Below, piece by piece: positions 10,966 to 22,630 of a stretch of 64,000 bases of DNA; the stretch's first letter is position 1; each line of letters starts with the position of its first letter. The translations under genes were made by a program, and so were the position numbers. The DNA is from Achatina immaculata (taxonomy: Eukaryota > Mollusca > Gastropoda > Stylommatophora > Achatinidae), in the NCBI GenBank assembly GCA_009760885.1, contig CM019718.1:32124030-32188029 (forward strand), in the 5' to 3' direction. The notes under the pieces were generated by a model, which saw only the letters and a program-made list of their open reading frames with translations, searched no databases and was not told the DNA's origin.

Positions 10966-11247
10966 GCACCCAGACTAGCAGGCACCCAGACTAGCAGGCA
11001 CCCAGACTAGCAGGCACCCAGACTAGCAGGCACTCAGACTAGCAGGCACCTAGACTAGCAGGCACCCAGGCTAGCAGGCACCCAGACTAGCAGGCACCCA
11101 GACTAGCAGGCACCCAGATTAGTAGGCACTCAGACTAGCAGGCACCTAGACTAGCAGGCACCCAGACTAGCAGGCACCTAGACTAGCAGGCACCCAGACT
11201 AGCAGGCACCTAGACTAGCAGGCACCCAGACTAGCAGGCACCCAGAC
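10966..11247. repeat. 16-bp minisatellite
   Basis: About 17 near-perfect units of CTAGCAGGCACCCAGA, with ACCTAGA and ACTCAGA variants. Confidence 0.97.
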
Positions 11248-11339
11248 TCAAACACTGACTCTTTTGTTTGACAGCAGATCTCCCTGGTAATAAATAGTGA
11301 CACTGCTAGATACAACATGAATGCACTGGAGGATTAGAA

Positions 11340-13035
11340 GTTGTAGACACATGTACAACAAAATATAATTTAGCAAGTTGAGAAGACACGTGTACAATAA
11401 AATTAGAATTAGCATGTTGAGAAGACACAATTATAGCAGAAATAGATTTAGCATGTTAAGAAATCACCGCTGCAACAAAATTAAACTTAGCATTTTGAGA
11501 AGACACAATTACAACAAAATTAGATTTAGCATGTTGAGAAGACACAATTACAACAAAATTTGATTTAGCATGTTGAGAAGACACAAGTACAACAAAATTA
11601 GATTTAGCATGTTGAGAAGACACAATTACAAAAAAAAAAAATTGATTTAGCATGTTGAGAAGACACAATTACAAAAAAAAATTGATTTAGCATGTTGAGA
11701 AGACAGAATTACAAAAAAAAATTGATTTAGCATGTTGAGAAGACAGAATTACAACAAAATTTGATTTAGCATGTTGAGAAGACACAATTACAACAAAATT
11801 TGATTTAGCATGTTGAGAAGACACAATTACAAAAAAAAAATTTGATTTAGCATGTTGAGAAGACACAATTACAACAAAATTTGATTTAGCATGTTCAGAA
11901 GACACAATTACAACAAAATTAGATTTAGCATGTTGGAAAGACACAGTTACAACAAAAATAGATTTAGCATACTGATAAGACACAATTACAACGAAAATAC
12001 ACTTAGCATGTTGAGAAGACACAATTACAACAAAAATAAACAGCATATTGAGAAGACACAATTATAACAAAATTTGATTTAGCATGCTGAGAAGACACAT
12101 TTACAACAAAATTAGAATTTGCATGTTGTAAAGAGAACTCTGCAAACGAAATAATAGATTTAGCATAATGAGAAGACATCTCTTCAATAAAATTATAATT
12201 AGAATATTTAGAAGACACAATTACAACAAAATTAGATTTAGTGTATTGAGAAGACACCTCTACAACGAAATTAGAATTTGAATGTTGAGAAGACACAGTT
12301 ACAAGAAAACTAGATTTAGCATGTTCTGAAATCACCTCTACACATAAAATTAGAATTAGTATATTGAGAAGACACCTCTATAATAAAATTAGAATCAGCA
12401 TATTGAGAAGATACAATTACAACAAAATTAGATTTAGCATGCTGAGAAGACACAATTACACCAGAAATAGACTTAGCATGTTGAGAAGACACAATTACAA
12501 CAAAATTGGATTTAGCATGTTGAGAAGTCACAATTACAACAAAATTAGATTTGGCATATTGAGAAGACACAATTACAACAAAATTGGATTTAGTGTATTG
12601 AGAAGACACCTCTACAACGAAATTAGAATTTGAATGTTGAGAAGATACAGTTACAAGAAAACTAGATTTAGCATGCTCTGAAATCACCTCTACAAATAAA
12701 ATTAGAATTAGTATATTGAGAAGACACCCCTACAATAAAATTAGAACCAGCATATTGAGAAGATACAATTACAACAAAACTAGATTTAGCACGTTAAGAA
12801 ATCATTTTTACAGTAAAAATGGATTCAGCATATTGAGAATACACCTCTGCAATAAAACTAGATTTAGAATATTGAAAAGACACCTCTACAACAAAACTGA
12901 ATGTAGAATATTGAAAAGACACCTCTACAACAAAACTGAATGTAGAATATTGAGAAGACACCTCTACAAGAAAACTAGATTTATAATATTGAGAAGATAT
13001 TTTTGCAATAAAAATTGTATGACACACATTTCAAA
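11340..13035. repeat. 39-bp minisatellite with 351-bp higher-order repeat
   Basis: About 43 units of 39 bp (GATTTAGCATGTTGAGAAGA followed by CACAATTACAACAAAATTA). The block starting near 12241 recurs near 12592 with the same unit variants, a 351-bp (nine-unit) offset. Several units at 11630-11850 carry expanded poly-A in place of ACAACAAAA. The 13-residue repeat frames on both strands follow from 39 being divisible by three. Confidence 0.96.
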
Positions 13036-13100
13036 ATCACAACAAAGAATTAAGATTTGATCTGTTAAAAATTCGCCTGGAAAAAAAAAAAAACACACAC
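13036..13100. other. Junction between two arrays
   Basis: Poly-A followed by ACAC repeats separates the 39-bp and 56-bp arrays. Confidence 0.6.
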
Positions 13101-13842
13101 ACACTTCAATTTGACATACAGAGACTATCGGAGTGTTGAGAATTTACATGAACAATGAAATTAGGTTTGGCATATAGAGAATGTTGGAGTGTTAAGAATT
13201 TACCTGAACAATGAAATTAGGTTTGGCATATAGAGAATGTTGGAGTGTTAAGAATTTACCTGAACAATGAAATTAGAGTCGGCATATAGAGAATATCAGA
13301 GTATTGAGAATTCACATGAACAATGAAATTAGGTTTGGCATATAGAGAATGTCAGAGTACTGAGAATTCACATGAACAATGAAATTAGGTTTGGCATATA
13401 GAGAATATCAGAGTATTGAGAATTCACATGAACAATGAAATTAGGTTTGGGATATAGAGAATGTCAGATTACTGAGAATTCACACGGACAATGAAATTAG
13501 GTTTGGGATATAGAGAATGTCAGATTACTGAGAATTCACATGAACAATGAAATTAGGTTTGGGATATAGAGAATGTCAGAGTATTGAGAATTCACATGAA
13601 CAATGAAATTAGGTTTGGGATATAGAGAATGTCAGATTACTGAGAATTCACACGAACAACGAAATTAGGTTTGGGATATAGAGAATGTCAGATTACTGAG
13701 AATTCACACGAACAACGAAATTAGGTTTGGGATATAGAGAATGTCAGATTACTGAGAATTCACACGAACAATGAAATTAGGTTTGGGATATAGAGAATGT
13801 CAGATTACTGAGAATTCACACGAACAATGAAATTAGGTTTGA
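13101..13842. repeat. 56-bp minisatellite
   Basis: About 13 units of 56 bp containing GAACAATGAAATTAGGTTTG and ATATAGAGAATGTCAGA. The later units switch from TTTGGCATATAG to TTTGGGATATAG. Confidence 0.95.
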
Positions 13843-13959
13843 AACTTAATGACTCGTGTCACTCTTGTACAGGAATAACGTCACAGTAAAGTACTTGCTA
13901 GAAATAAATAAATAAGCTGAGATGGTTTGTGCAATTACAACTTAGTGTTTTGTTTTGTT

Positions 13960-14435
13960 GCTGATGAAATTTCTGTTTTTGCTGATGTTGTTCAGGTTAT
14001 TGCTTCTGCTGAGATTGTTTCTGAGGTTGCTGCTGTTGTTGAGGTTGTTGTGCACATTGCTGTTCAGGTTAGTATTGGTGGTTGACGTAAATATTGCTGC
14101 TAAGATTTCGCTGTTGTAGAGGCTGCTGATTCTGCTGCTGAAGCTTTACTGCTTTCGGGGAGGGGAAGGAGTTGTTGTTGTTGTTGTTTGTGTCATTCGC
14201 TGTTGTTTCTAATGTTTTTAGCCTTATTTTTTTTCCCTGATGTTGTTGTTGGTTGAGGTTTTTGCTGATATCCAGTTGGTTGCTGATACCCAGTTTGTTA
14301 CTGATATACCGGGTTCTTGCTGATATTTAGTTTGTTGCTATATCCAAGTTGTTACTGATATCCAGGTTGTTGCTGATATCCAGGTTGTTGCTGATATCCA
14401 GGTTGTTGCTAACATCCGGGATATTGCCGCTAATG
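13960..14435. repeat. TTG/CTG-rich tract with 18-bp repeat
   Basis: Imperfect TTG and CTG repeats leading to a clearer 18-bp unit TTGTTGCTGATATCCAGG at about 14280-14420. Confidence 0.8.
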
Positions 14436-14990
14436 TTGTTTCTTGTGGTTTTAGGTTTTTGCTATGTTGCTGTTGTCGTATACAAGAAAGGCTGATGGCT
14501 TTTTTTGGTTTAATCAGCCTGCTATAAACACCAAGGGAAGACATGACCCAGGAAAAGGACTGCTAAATATAACTTCAGTTTGTTGCTTTTACTGTCTCCC
14601 CCCCCCCTCCCCCCTCCCAAGCATTTCCAGTTCCGACTAAAAACACACACACACACATTAAGAAAAACACAGTTAGACAAAGCTCTTAAGTTCGTGACAG
14701 AGGAAGAGATAGAACGTGAAAAGTCGGCCCCAAGTCACAAAAAAAAAATCTTTGTGGTATTTTGATGGAAACAAGAACAGATGATCTTTGAAGAACAGAA
14801 CACAATGATTTCAGAACCTTGCATGAGGTGAAGAATGGAGAGGGAGTGTGGTGGCTATAATAAGGAACTTACAGCTGCAACTGAAAAGTTTCCCTGAAAA
14901 AACTTTTTTTTTGTTTGGCAAATATATGTTTCGTTTCTTTTCAGCTTATCTGTCTCTTTTTCTCACTTTTTTTCTTTACATGGTGATAAT
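14436..14990. other. Non-repetitive stretch with poly-C, no gene seen
   Basis: Contains C-rich (14596-14618) and poly-A/T tracts. No domain is recognised in either short open frame. Confidence 0.5.
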
Positions 14991-14994
14991 ATAA

Positions 14995-15195
14995 TAATAT
15001 TTTTTAAAATATTTTTTATATATAAAATCACAATAAGGCAATAAATAAAATCACTAGAAGACACTACACAAAATCACTGTAAGATATACATAAAATAACA
15101 AGGAGACAATACACAAAATCACAATAAGATATATAAATATATATATAAATATATATATATATAATCACTATAAGACAATACATAAAATCACTATA

Positions 15196-15255
<60 letters not shown>

Positions 15256-16700
15256 ACTATAGGACAATACATAAAATCACTGTAATATATATATATATAT
15301 AAAATCACTATAAGACAATACACAAAATCACTATAAGATATATATATATATAAACACTATAGGACAATACATAAAATCACTGTAATATATATATATATAT
15401 AAAATCATTATAAGACAATACACAAAATCACTGTAAGATATATATACACATGTATATATATAATATATATATAATATATATATATATACAATTACTATAA
15501 GACCAAATACAAAATCACTATAAGATATATAAAAAATCACTATAAGACAGTACACAAAATCAACACAAAATCACTATAAAACCGTATATAAAAGTACTGT
15601 AAGATCATATATATAATTACTATAAGACAACAGATAAATTACTATATGATCTTATAAAATGATTATAAGACCATATATAAAACCACTGTAAGACCACATA
15701 TAAAAGCACCATAAGGTCACAGATAAAATCGCTGGGAGACCACAGAGAAAACCACTATAAAACCACATATAAAATTACTAAATGATAGTATATAAAATCA
15801 CTATAAGACCATATATAAAATTATTATATGACCACATAAAAATTATTATAAGACCATACACAAAATTAATATTAGACCACATATAAGATTACTATAAGAC
15901 CACATATAAAGTTACTATAAGACCACATATACAATTACTATATGATCGTATATAAAATTACTGTAACACCACATATAAAACCATTATAAGATCATTTATA
16001 AAACCACTATAAGACCATCAATAAAACCACTATAAGACAATGTATAAAACCACTATAAGACCATATATAAAACCACTATAAGACCATATATAATCCACTA
16101 TAAGACAATATATAAAACCTCTATAAGACAATATATAAAACCACTATAAGACCATATATAATCCACTATAAGACAATATATAAAACCACTATAAGACCAT
16201 ACATAAAACATCTACAAGACCATATATAAAACCAATGTAAGCCTATACATGAAACCAATATAAGAATGTATTTAAACTCAGTATAAGACCATACGGAAAA
16301 CCACTGTAAGACCATATATACAATAACTATAAGAGCCTATATAAAAGGACTATAAGACCATATATAAAATAATTATAAGAGCCTATATAAAAGGACTATA
16401 AGACCATATATAAAATAACTATAAAACTCTATATAAAACGACTATAAGGCCATATATAAAACAACTATAAGACCCCATAAAAAGGACTATAGTACCATAT
16501 ATAAAATAATTATAAGACCCTATATAAAAGAACTAAAGGATCATATATAAAATAACTATAAGACCACATAAAATGACTATAAGACCATATATAAAATTAT
16601 TAAGGCCCTATATAAAATTGCTATAAGACTACATGGAAATTCACTACAAGACCATATATAAAACCACAATAAGACCACATACAAAACAACTATAAAACCA
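14995..16700. repeat. AT-rich minisatellite, about 23-bp unit, with (TA)n
   Basis: About 1.7 kb of units like CACTATAAGACCATATATAAA, mean period about 23 bp but variable. Pure TA runs at 15198-15252 and shorter ones at 15130-15500 appear to be expansions of the TATATA inside the unit. Confidence 0.93.
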
Positions 16701-16799
16701 TCAGTGATGTATAGGAACGACAGTCAATAAGGAAAAAACAAGAACTGTTGGTCCCATCAGAGCACTCAGAACTATGAAGTCTGGGGGCATTCAGAACCA

Positions 16800-17085
16800 A
16801 TAGAGAAAGCCACAGTTTGTACGGAGAATCACCTTGACTAAAAGAAAGCCACAGTTTGTACAGAGAATCATCTTGACTAAGAAAGTGAATGTATCACAAA
16901 GGATAGGCCATGAAGAATGACTGGGAGAGAGTGGCTGCACCATCCATGCTTATATACGGGAGATGAAAGGGACAAAAACAAGCGTATATAGGAGAGATGA
17001 AAGGGACAGGAACATGCTTATATAGGGGAGATGAAAGGGACAGGAACAAGCTTATATAGGAGAGATGAAAGGGACAGGGACAGGA
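16800..17085. repeat. Two short minisatellites
   Basis: AAGCCACAGTTTGTAC is duplicated at about 16816-16885. The unit GCTTATATAGGAGAGATGAA plus AGGGACAGGAACA (33 bp) occurs about four times at 16948-17085. Confidence 0.85.
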
Positions 17086-17384
17086 GACTAATTAAAAAGA
17101 TAGAGACAGGGGTGTATCCAGGGTGTACGGTTGGGGAACGTATCCAAGGTTTGTTATTTTTTTTTGGGGGGGGGGGGGAAGAGGGGTTATATTTTAAGAA
17201 GTGCGTCCATTGTTCTAGTTTGAAAATTATTAATTTATGTTCCTTTTTAAACAGGTCACATTGTTTCTAAGTACTCGTAACGTTTTGATCTAATAACCTT
17301 CCCGTTATCCGAGCTTCAACTTTCTATGTATTGTGAAAGAAACTGGTTGTGCTAAAATCGTTACTGACTTCTTGAAACTGTCCA
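17086..17384. other. Spacer with oligo-T/oligo-G tract
   Basis: A T run immediately followed by about 12 G (17155-17178). No gene recognised. Confidence 0.55.
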
Positions 17385-17612
17385 TGACGTGTTCTCACTT
17401 ATAACTGTCAGTGACCTGATACTGTCTATGACATGATCTCACTTAATAGTTGTCTGTGACCTTAATCTGTCCATGACCTTATTTTACCTAGTTATCTATG
17501 ACCTGAAGCTGGTCAGTGCCTTGTTTCACCTGAAGCTGGTCAGTACCTTGTCTCACCTGAAGCTGGTCAGTACCTTGTCTCACCTGAAGCTTGTCACTAC
17601 CTTGTCTCACCT
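17385..17612. repeat. 27-bp minisatellite, short
   Basis: Four units with CTTGTCTCACCTGAAGCTGG plus TCAGTAC at about 17500-17612, preceded by a looser GTCTATGACATG-type repeat. Confidence 0.85.
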
Positions 17613-17811
17613 GAACGTGTCGAGAACAGCATGTGTAATAATCCTTTTTTGGGAACAAAATGTGACTGAACGCACACTTTCACGGTGATGGAGCTAGTTT
17701 AGAAGCTGCTTACTACAGTCGTCCACAGAGTTAGCAAAGCATTTAGCTAGTCCGAGTAAGACTTACCGCTTAAGTCAAGACCATCGCCACAGAACCAGCT
17801 GCTAAGAACAA

Positions 17812-17992
17812 CGTAAAGATCATCCAAGAGCAACACAAAGATCATCCAAGAACAACACAGAGATCATCCAAGAACAATGTAAAGATCATCCAAGAACAAC
17901 GTAAAGATCATCCAAGAGCAACATAAAGATCATCCAAGAACAACACAGAGATCATCCAAGAACAACATAAAGATCATCCAAGAGCAACTCTT
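17812..17992. repeat. 22-bp minisatellite
   Basis: About eight units of AAGATCATCCAAGAACAACA and close variants. Confidence 0.93.
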
Positions 17993-18430
17993 AAATTTAA
18001 AATGTGAGGGTCAAGATGGATGTGCTCGAGTGTCAGAACTGGCAAATCAGAGCAGGGCATGACTTTATCTCCTTCCTCGTTGCTGCTCCGAGTAACGGGC
18101 TCAGCTCGGCAAACAGCGCAGGGCTCGCTACTGCAGTATCTGCAAAGGAAACTTTTTTTTTTTTGTGAGCCCAGTTCTGGTTTTTTGAGTCAGCCATCAA
18201 GACCCTCTCCCATTCGATGTTTCAAAATCTTCGTGGCCGTGGCTGCTAGGAACAGCCTGATCACAGTTTCTGGGCGATGCAAGAGCTGAAAATCTGGTAG
18301 ATGGAGCCACAGTAGCAGCAGCATTTACTGCTTTCGTATTTACCAGAAACTTACCTAAGAGGTGTGCATGTCCACTAGCTAGGTTCTAACATAAAGATTT
18401 GCTAAACACAGAAAAAGAAGAAGAAGAAAC
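17993..18430. other. Unique sequence, no gene recognised
   Basis: GC content is higher than in the neighbouring arrays. A short plus-strand open frame (18020-18289) has no recognisable domain and spans a poly-T run. Confidence 0.45.
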
Positions 18431-18434
18431 GCGC

Positions 18435-18550
18435 AAAAAGTCGCTTGAGAGTAAGACTCGAACTGCATGTCCCAGTATGGCCAGCTTCCACACAGTTACG
18501 TGAGGACAGTGAACTAACCGCTACACCACGAAAAAATGCTCACGAACTAA
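18435..18550 (-). ncRNA. tRNA-like relic (pseudo-tRNA or SINE head)
   Basis: Read on the minus strand, GTGGTGTAGCGGTTAG matches the D-arm/A-box region of eukaryotic tRNAs, and GCAGTTCGAGTC matches the T-loop/B-box. The distance between them is longer than in an ordinary tRNA and I cannot close an acceptor stem. It is therefore a relic or the head of a tRNA-derived SINE, not a functional gene. Confidence 0.45.
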
Positions 18551-19088
18551 CGACCAGAGAAGCGTGCGCGCCATCATCACCACATCATAAGCAACAGCCC
18601 AGCGCTAGAACAAAAAACATCCACAAACATCGGTAAATTAAGTATCATTTTCACCATAATAAGTTTTATCACCTACTTCACTGTTATGTAGCACTACACG
18701 CCTTTGTAATATTTCACAATATATCACAGTAACGTAGACCAAACTATCACTTCTGGGCCATCTAAACCACAACTCCTAACATTAACATCACTGGCCCTTC
18801 GCTATTTTTATGGCGATAAATGAAGCAAACATGAAACACTCCGCAGTATAACCGAGACAACAATGTATATACTTATATATTTATAAAGAAAATAAAATGT
18901 TTCAAGCTAGCATTTGTAGAAAGAAAGTTAATTTTAAAAAACGAGAGGAAATAATACAGTATATACACAAAACAATACGCGTTTACAGGAAAATATCGCT
19001 AGCCTATTCGATACCCAGTTTTCGCTGCGTCAGTTTTAATGCATCTCTCGGCCAGGCAGTTTCTTAAAACAAGCAATATATTTAAAAT
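18551..19088. other. Unique AT-rich sequence, candidate intron
   Basis: No repeats or coding signals are recognised. If the promoter/exon proposal at 19095-19340 holds, this is the beginning of a first intron on the minus strand. Confidence 0.4.
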
Positions 19089-19143
19089 ACTTACCACGCA
19101 CTGCACTGTTGAATCAGAATCCAAGTTCACACTCTGGCACTTA
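19089..19143 (-). other. Candidate non-coding exon 1 with perfect splice donor
   Basis: On the minus strand, sequence downstream of the promoter-like cluster runs from an initiator-like TTCAATA (about 19143) to GTG|GTAAGT, where exon bases end at 19095 and GTAAGT occupies 19094-19089. There is no ATG in good context between, consistent with an untranslated first exon. Whether it is spliced to the exon at 4146-4391 is inference. Confidence 0.35.
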
Positions 19144-19335
19144 TTGAATTATCTGTTCGTAAATTCGTATATTTAAATGGACAAAGATGAGAATTGCATG
19201 TTCTAACTTGCCCGTCTCCGTGTGTGTGACGTCACCCTCATCTGATTGGCCGGCTCGCGGGGAAACTGTGTCACGCCCACTAAAGCGAGAGTTCCGAATT
19301 GGAGGTCGATTTAGACACCCTAATTGTCCGCCCTG
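19144..19335 (-). promoter_or_regulatory. Candidate CRE/CCAAT/TATA promoter
   Basis: Minus-strand order: GGGCGG (19333-19328), GTGGGCGTG (19280-19272), GGCCAATCAGA (about 19252-19242), palindromic CRE TGACGTCA (19234-19227), TATA-like TTTAAATATA (about 19177-19168) and an initiator-like TTCAATA near 19143. Spacing from TATA-like element to initiator is about 30-35 bp, as expected. The region is locally GC-richer and free of tandem repeats. On the plus strand a TATAAA at 19357-19362 would be poorly spaced from the CRE, so I favour the minus strand. ATF3 genes are known to be driven through CRE/ATF sites, which fits the exon at 4146-4377. Confidence 0.45.
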
Positions 19336-19804
19336 TTTAAATATTTTGTAGCAGGTTATAAAGGGACAGAAACTGCTAACAGACATCCTTGCTTCTGTGT
19401 AAGCTCCAGTTCTTTATTTTTTTCAAAGCGTTCGATTCCTTGTGCTTATCTAAAACGCGGGCCCCCCCATGTTCGCTACAGAACGTCATTTCTATTTATA
19501 GAAGGGGGTTTCCAAGCGAAGAGTTACTGGGTCAAAGGTTCTACTGTCCTGGTTTTATCTTTGGTTTCGCTTCGCCAAGGGTTTTAAATCTTCAGATATT
19601 TACTTTCTTATAGAAGTTAATCTTTTTATTGAAATTTTTGCTGCAAATATACCTATTTTACTAGAAATCTATCCAAGAAAGTAAACAAATGTAATTGAAA
19701 TGGTTTGACGAATGAGACACGAAGGTAATGACCTGAATTCGTGTCAGCATTTCAAAATATTATTGGATTATTGCCCTTTAGCCTGAATTCCGGTTCCAAA
19801 CGTT
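19336..19804. other. Unique sequence upstream of the candidate promoter
   Basis: No exon, repeat or transposon recognised. Confidence 0.45.
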
Positions 19805-20300
19805 GTGTGTTGGTGTATGCGTCTCTGTGTGGCTTCGCGTGTGGTTGTGTGGTTTTGTGTGTGTATGCGGGTTTGTGTGTGGGTGTGTGTATGTATACTT
19901 TCGTTTGTGAGTGTGTGGGTTCGTGTATTGGTGGGTGTTTGTGGCGTCGTGTGTGGTGTCTGTCTCCGTGTGTGGGTGTGTGTGGCTTCGTGTGTGTGTG
20001 TATGTGGCTTTGTGTGCAGGTGTGAGTATTTATAACTTTCGTGTGTGAGTGTGCGTGACTTCGTGTGTGTGTGTGTGTGGTTTCGTGTATTGGTTGGTGT
20101 GTGTGTGCGTGTGCGTGTGCGTGAGTGGCTTCTTGTGTGATTGAGTGGCTTCGTGTGTTGGTGTGTGTGGTTTCATGTGTTGATGTGAGTGTGCATGTGT
20201 ATGCGCGTTAATGTCTGGCTTCGTGTTTGGGCGTGTGTGTGTGGCTTCAAGGGAGTATGTACGTGAGTGTATGTGTGCGTTGCATCATGGCTTTGTGTGT
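19805..20300. repeat. GT-rich low-complexity tract
   Basis: About 500 bp of TGTGTG interspersed with GGCTTCGTGTG phrases. Confidence 0.9.
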
Positions 20301-20383
20301 AGATAACAGACAATGCATCTAGTCTACTTTTACTTTGTTTTTTTTCCTGCCCATACTCCTCTCGTCTTTCATTCTTGAAAGAA

Positions 20384-20845
20384 ATATTGTGCCACTAAAG
20401 ATACTGGATGCAGCAATGATACAAGCAAATATTGTGCCAATAAAGATACTGGATGCAGCAATGATACAAGCAAATATTGTGCCAATAAAGATACTGGATG
20501 CAGCAATGATACAAGCAAATATTGTGCCACTAAAGATACTGGATGCAGCAATGATACAAGCAAATATTGTGCCAATAAAGATACTGGATGCAGCAATGAT
20601 ACAAGCAAATATTGTGCCACTAAAGATACTGGATGCAGCAATGATACAAGCAAATATTGTGCCAATAAAGATACTGGATGCAGCAATGATACAAGCAAAT
20701 ATTGTGCCATTAAAGATACTGGATGCAGCAATGATACAAGCAAATATTGTGCCACTAAAGATACTGGATGCAGCAATGATACAAGCAAATATTGTGCCAC
20801 TAAAGATACTGGATGCAGCAATGATACAAGCAAATATTGTATTAG
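20384..20845. repeat. 45-bp minisatellite open on both strands
   Basis: Ten nearly identical 45-bp units (ATACTGGATGCAGCAATGAT then ACAAGCAAATATTGTGCCAAT then AAAG), differing mainly at one CCACTAAAG/CCAATAAAG position. The plus strand reads as a 15-residue repeat MIQANIVPIKILDAA. Frames on the minus strand are open too, so openness is a property of the unit and not evidence of a gene. Confidence 0.96.
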
Positions 20846-20948
20846 ATGAAACTGAAGATATACAACTCAATGGAATCAGATGTCGCTGTTTAGTGCCAGG
20901 TCGATGTTGTCGTCTAGTCTGTGACGTTCCAGTCACCCACAGGTAGAG

Positions 20949-21025
20949 GCTGGTGTGTCTGGGAGTTGGGGAGGGGAGGAGGAGGGCCTGGTGTGTCTGG
21001 GAGTTGGGGAGGGGAGGAGGAGGGC
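20949..21025. repeat. Two-copy 38-bp G-rich repeat
   Basis: CTGGTGTGTCTGGGAGTTGG occurs at 20950 and 20988, each followed by GGAGGGGAGGAGGAGGG. Confidence 0.9.
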
Positions 21026-21044
21026 AATAGGGAATTCAATGACG

Positions 21045-21365
21045 GAAAGAAGACCAAGTAATGAAGCGTAGGATAAAGAAAAGGAGATCAGGCAATGAAG
21101 ATTATGATAAAGGAAAGAATATCAGGCAATAAGGATTAGGATAAAGGAAAAGAAGGTTAAGAAATGAAGAGTAGGATAAAGGAAAGAAAGTTGGGCAATG
21201 AAGAGTAGAATAAAGGAAAGTTTATCAGGCAATGAAGAGTAGGATAAAGGAAAGAAGGTCAGACAAAGAAGAATTTGGAGGAAGGAAGGACGATTTCTTC
21301 TTCTTCTTCTTCTTCTTCTTCTTCTTCTTCTTCTTCTTTTTCTTCTTCTTCTTCTTCTTCTTTTC
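21045..21365. repeat. 34-bp degenerate minisatellite and (TTC)n
   Basis: About seven units around GGCAATGAAGATTAGGATAA plus AGGAAAGAA (period about 34 bp), followed by (TTC)n at 21293-21362. Confidence 0.88.
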
Positions 21366-22078
21366 AAATCTGGCTTGTTGCAATGTGTCACAAACTGCAG
21401 TTTGGCTGTGGTATCTGCAGTCTTCGGGCAGACACATCCGTCCTCGGCATAATAAATTTATAGAACCGAGTTTTCCTTTCCATCGCGATCCCTGTTCACT
21501 GGGCCGGACTACAATACTAGACAGTAACACACAATAATTAGTGTATAAGTATATAACTATACACAGGAGCCACTGCAGTAAAGCTGTGATACCAGAAGTA
21601 GGAAAAAAAGTAGGACCAGTTTTATTACTTAACGACGTGTTGTGACCTTCCGGCGTGATCCTTAATCATACAAAAACATACAGAACGAAGAAATAAAGAG
21701 AGGAAATAAAATATAAATTCACATGAATGATATGTTAAAAAAAAAATCAAATAAAATTAATAGAGCACGTAGCTGTAACTTGTAAGAAGCTGTAGCTTGT
21801 CCGACGCTGTGTGTCAGAAATGCTCATGGTGGAGTATAGAGAGTATATAAATGAAGACTTGGGATGTGTGATGGGTGGGTCATAACTGAGTGTGATCGAT
21901 GTGGAAACCGTGGATGGGAGAGAGAGAGTGATACAAAGGTAATCTAGCTGGGAGAAGGTGAAAAATGTGATTACAGTTAGGGTAGAGGGGTTGTAATGTG
22001 ATGCTGTGAGGAGGTTCTGAACTATGTGTAACAAGTGAGAAGGGAGTGGAACTTAGTGGAGAGTCACGTCGAGGTCAT
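21366..22078. other. Unclassified sequence after (TTC)n
   Basis: The (TTC)n next to 21366 could be the (GAA)n tail of a minus-strand retroelement whose body follows, but I recognise no coding motif in it. No other gene seen. Confidence 0.35.
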
Positions 22079-22371
22079 CCGGTGAGAAAGTCCAACTCTA
22101 GACTAAACTGGTGCAACGAAAACCACAGTGTCACGCAATCCCGCTTCCGGAACCCACCAAGAATACAAGCTCAAGCCCTGCGATACTCTGAACCCCATGT
22201 TCTTTCGGGGACCACATGAGGACCACAGGACTTAACGTGGACCACAGGCGTAAATTCAGCAGGATCGCGGGGCAGTCTTGGTGGTAGAAGCGAACGAAGA
22301 AGAAGAAGAAGAAGAAGAAGAAGAAGAAGGAGGAGGAGGAGGAGGAGAAGAAGAAGAAGAAGAAGAAGAAG
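22079..22371 (+). mobile_element. Dispersed repeat H, copy 1, with (GAA)n tail
   Basis: About 220 bp that recurs with roughly 85% visible identity at 39932-40183. Shared landmarks are GGTGAGAAAGTCCAACTCTA, TGTCACGCAATCCCGCTTC, CAAGCTCAAGCCCTGCGATA and GGCGGTCTTGGTGGTAGAAG. Both copies end in (GAA)n, here 22296-22371 with a GGA block. The shared 3' boundary plus repeat tail suggests a non-autonomous retroelement, or the end of a larger one. Confidence 0.75.
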
Positions 22372-22630
22372 TGGGGAGTGAGTGTGGAAGAGGAGAATGT
22401 TATGTGTAGTTGAATAACGAGTTCAGACCATGTGGTTCCAGCCTCCCACGTTTCTAAATGTAGCGGTTCTCAAGCGCCAGGCGTCTTCTGTCATCTGCGT
22501 GACATCGTTTGACGGCTGTTACTAAGTTCCGCCTTAGGCTAAACATAGAAAAGGATCCCCACTTCCTCAGCCTATGCCGTCCATCTCGTGATAAATGGAC
22601 TGATTCACCTCCACCTATGATCTTAGTATA

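Noticed and set aside
19357..19404. Plus-strand promoter with TATAAA at 19357 and a donor-like GTAAGC at 19399
   Set aside because: The TATAAA is about 120 bp from the CRE/CCAAT cluster and no coding exon follows on the plus strand; the minus-strand arrangement is better spaced and points to a coding exon.
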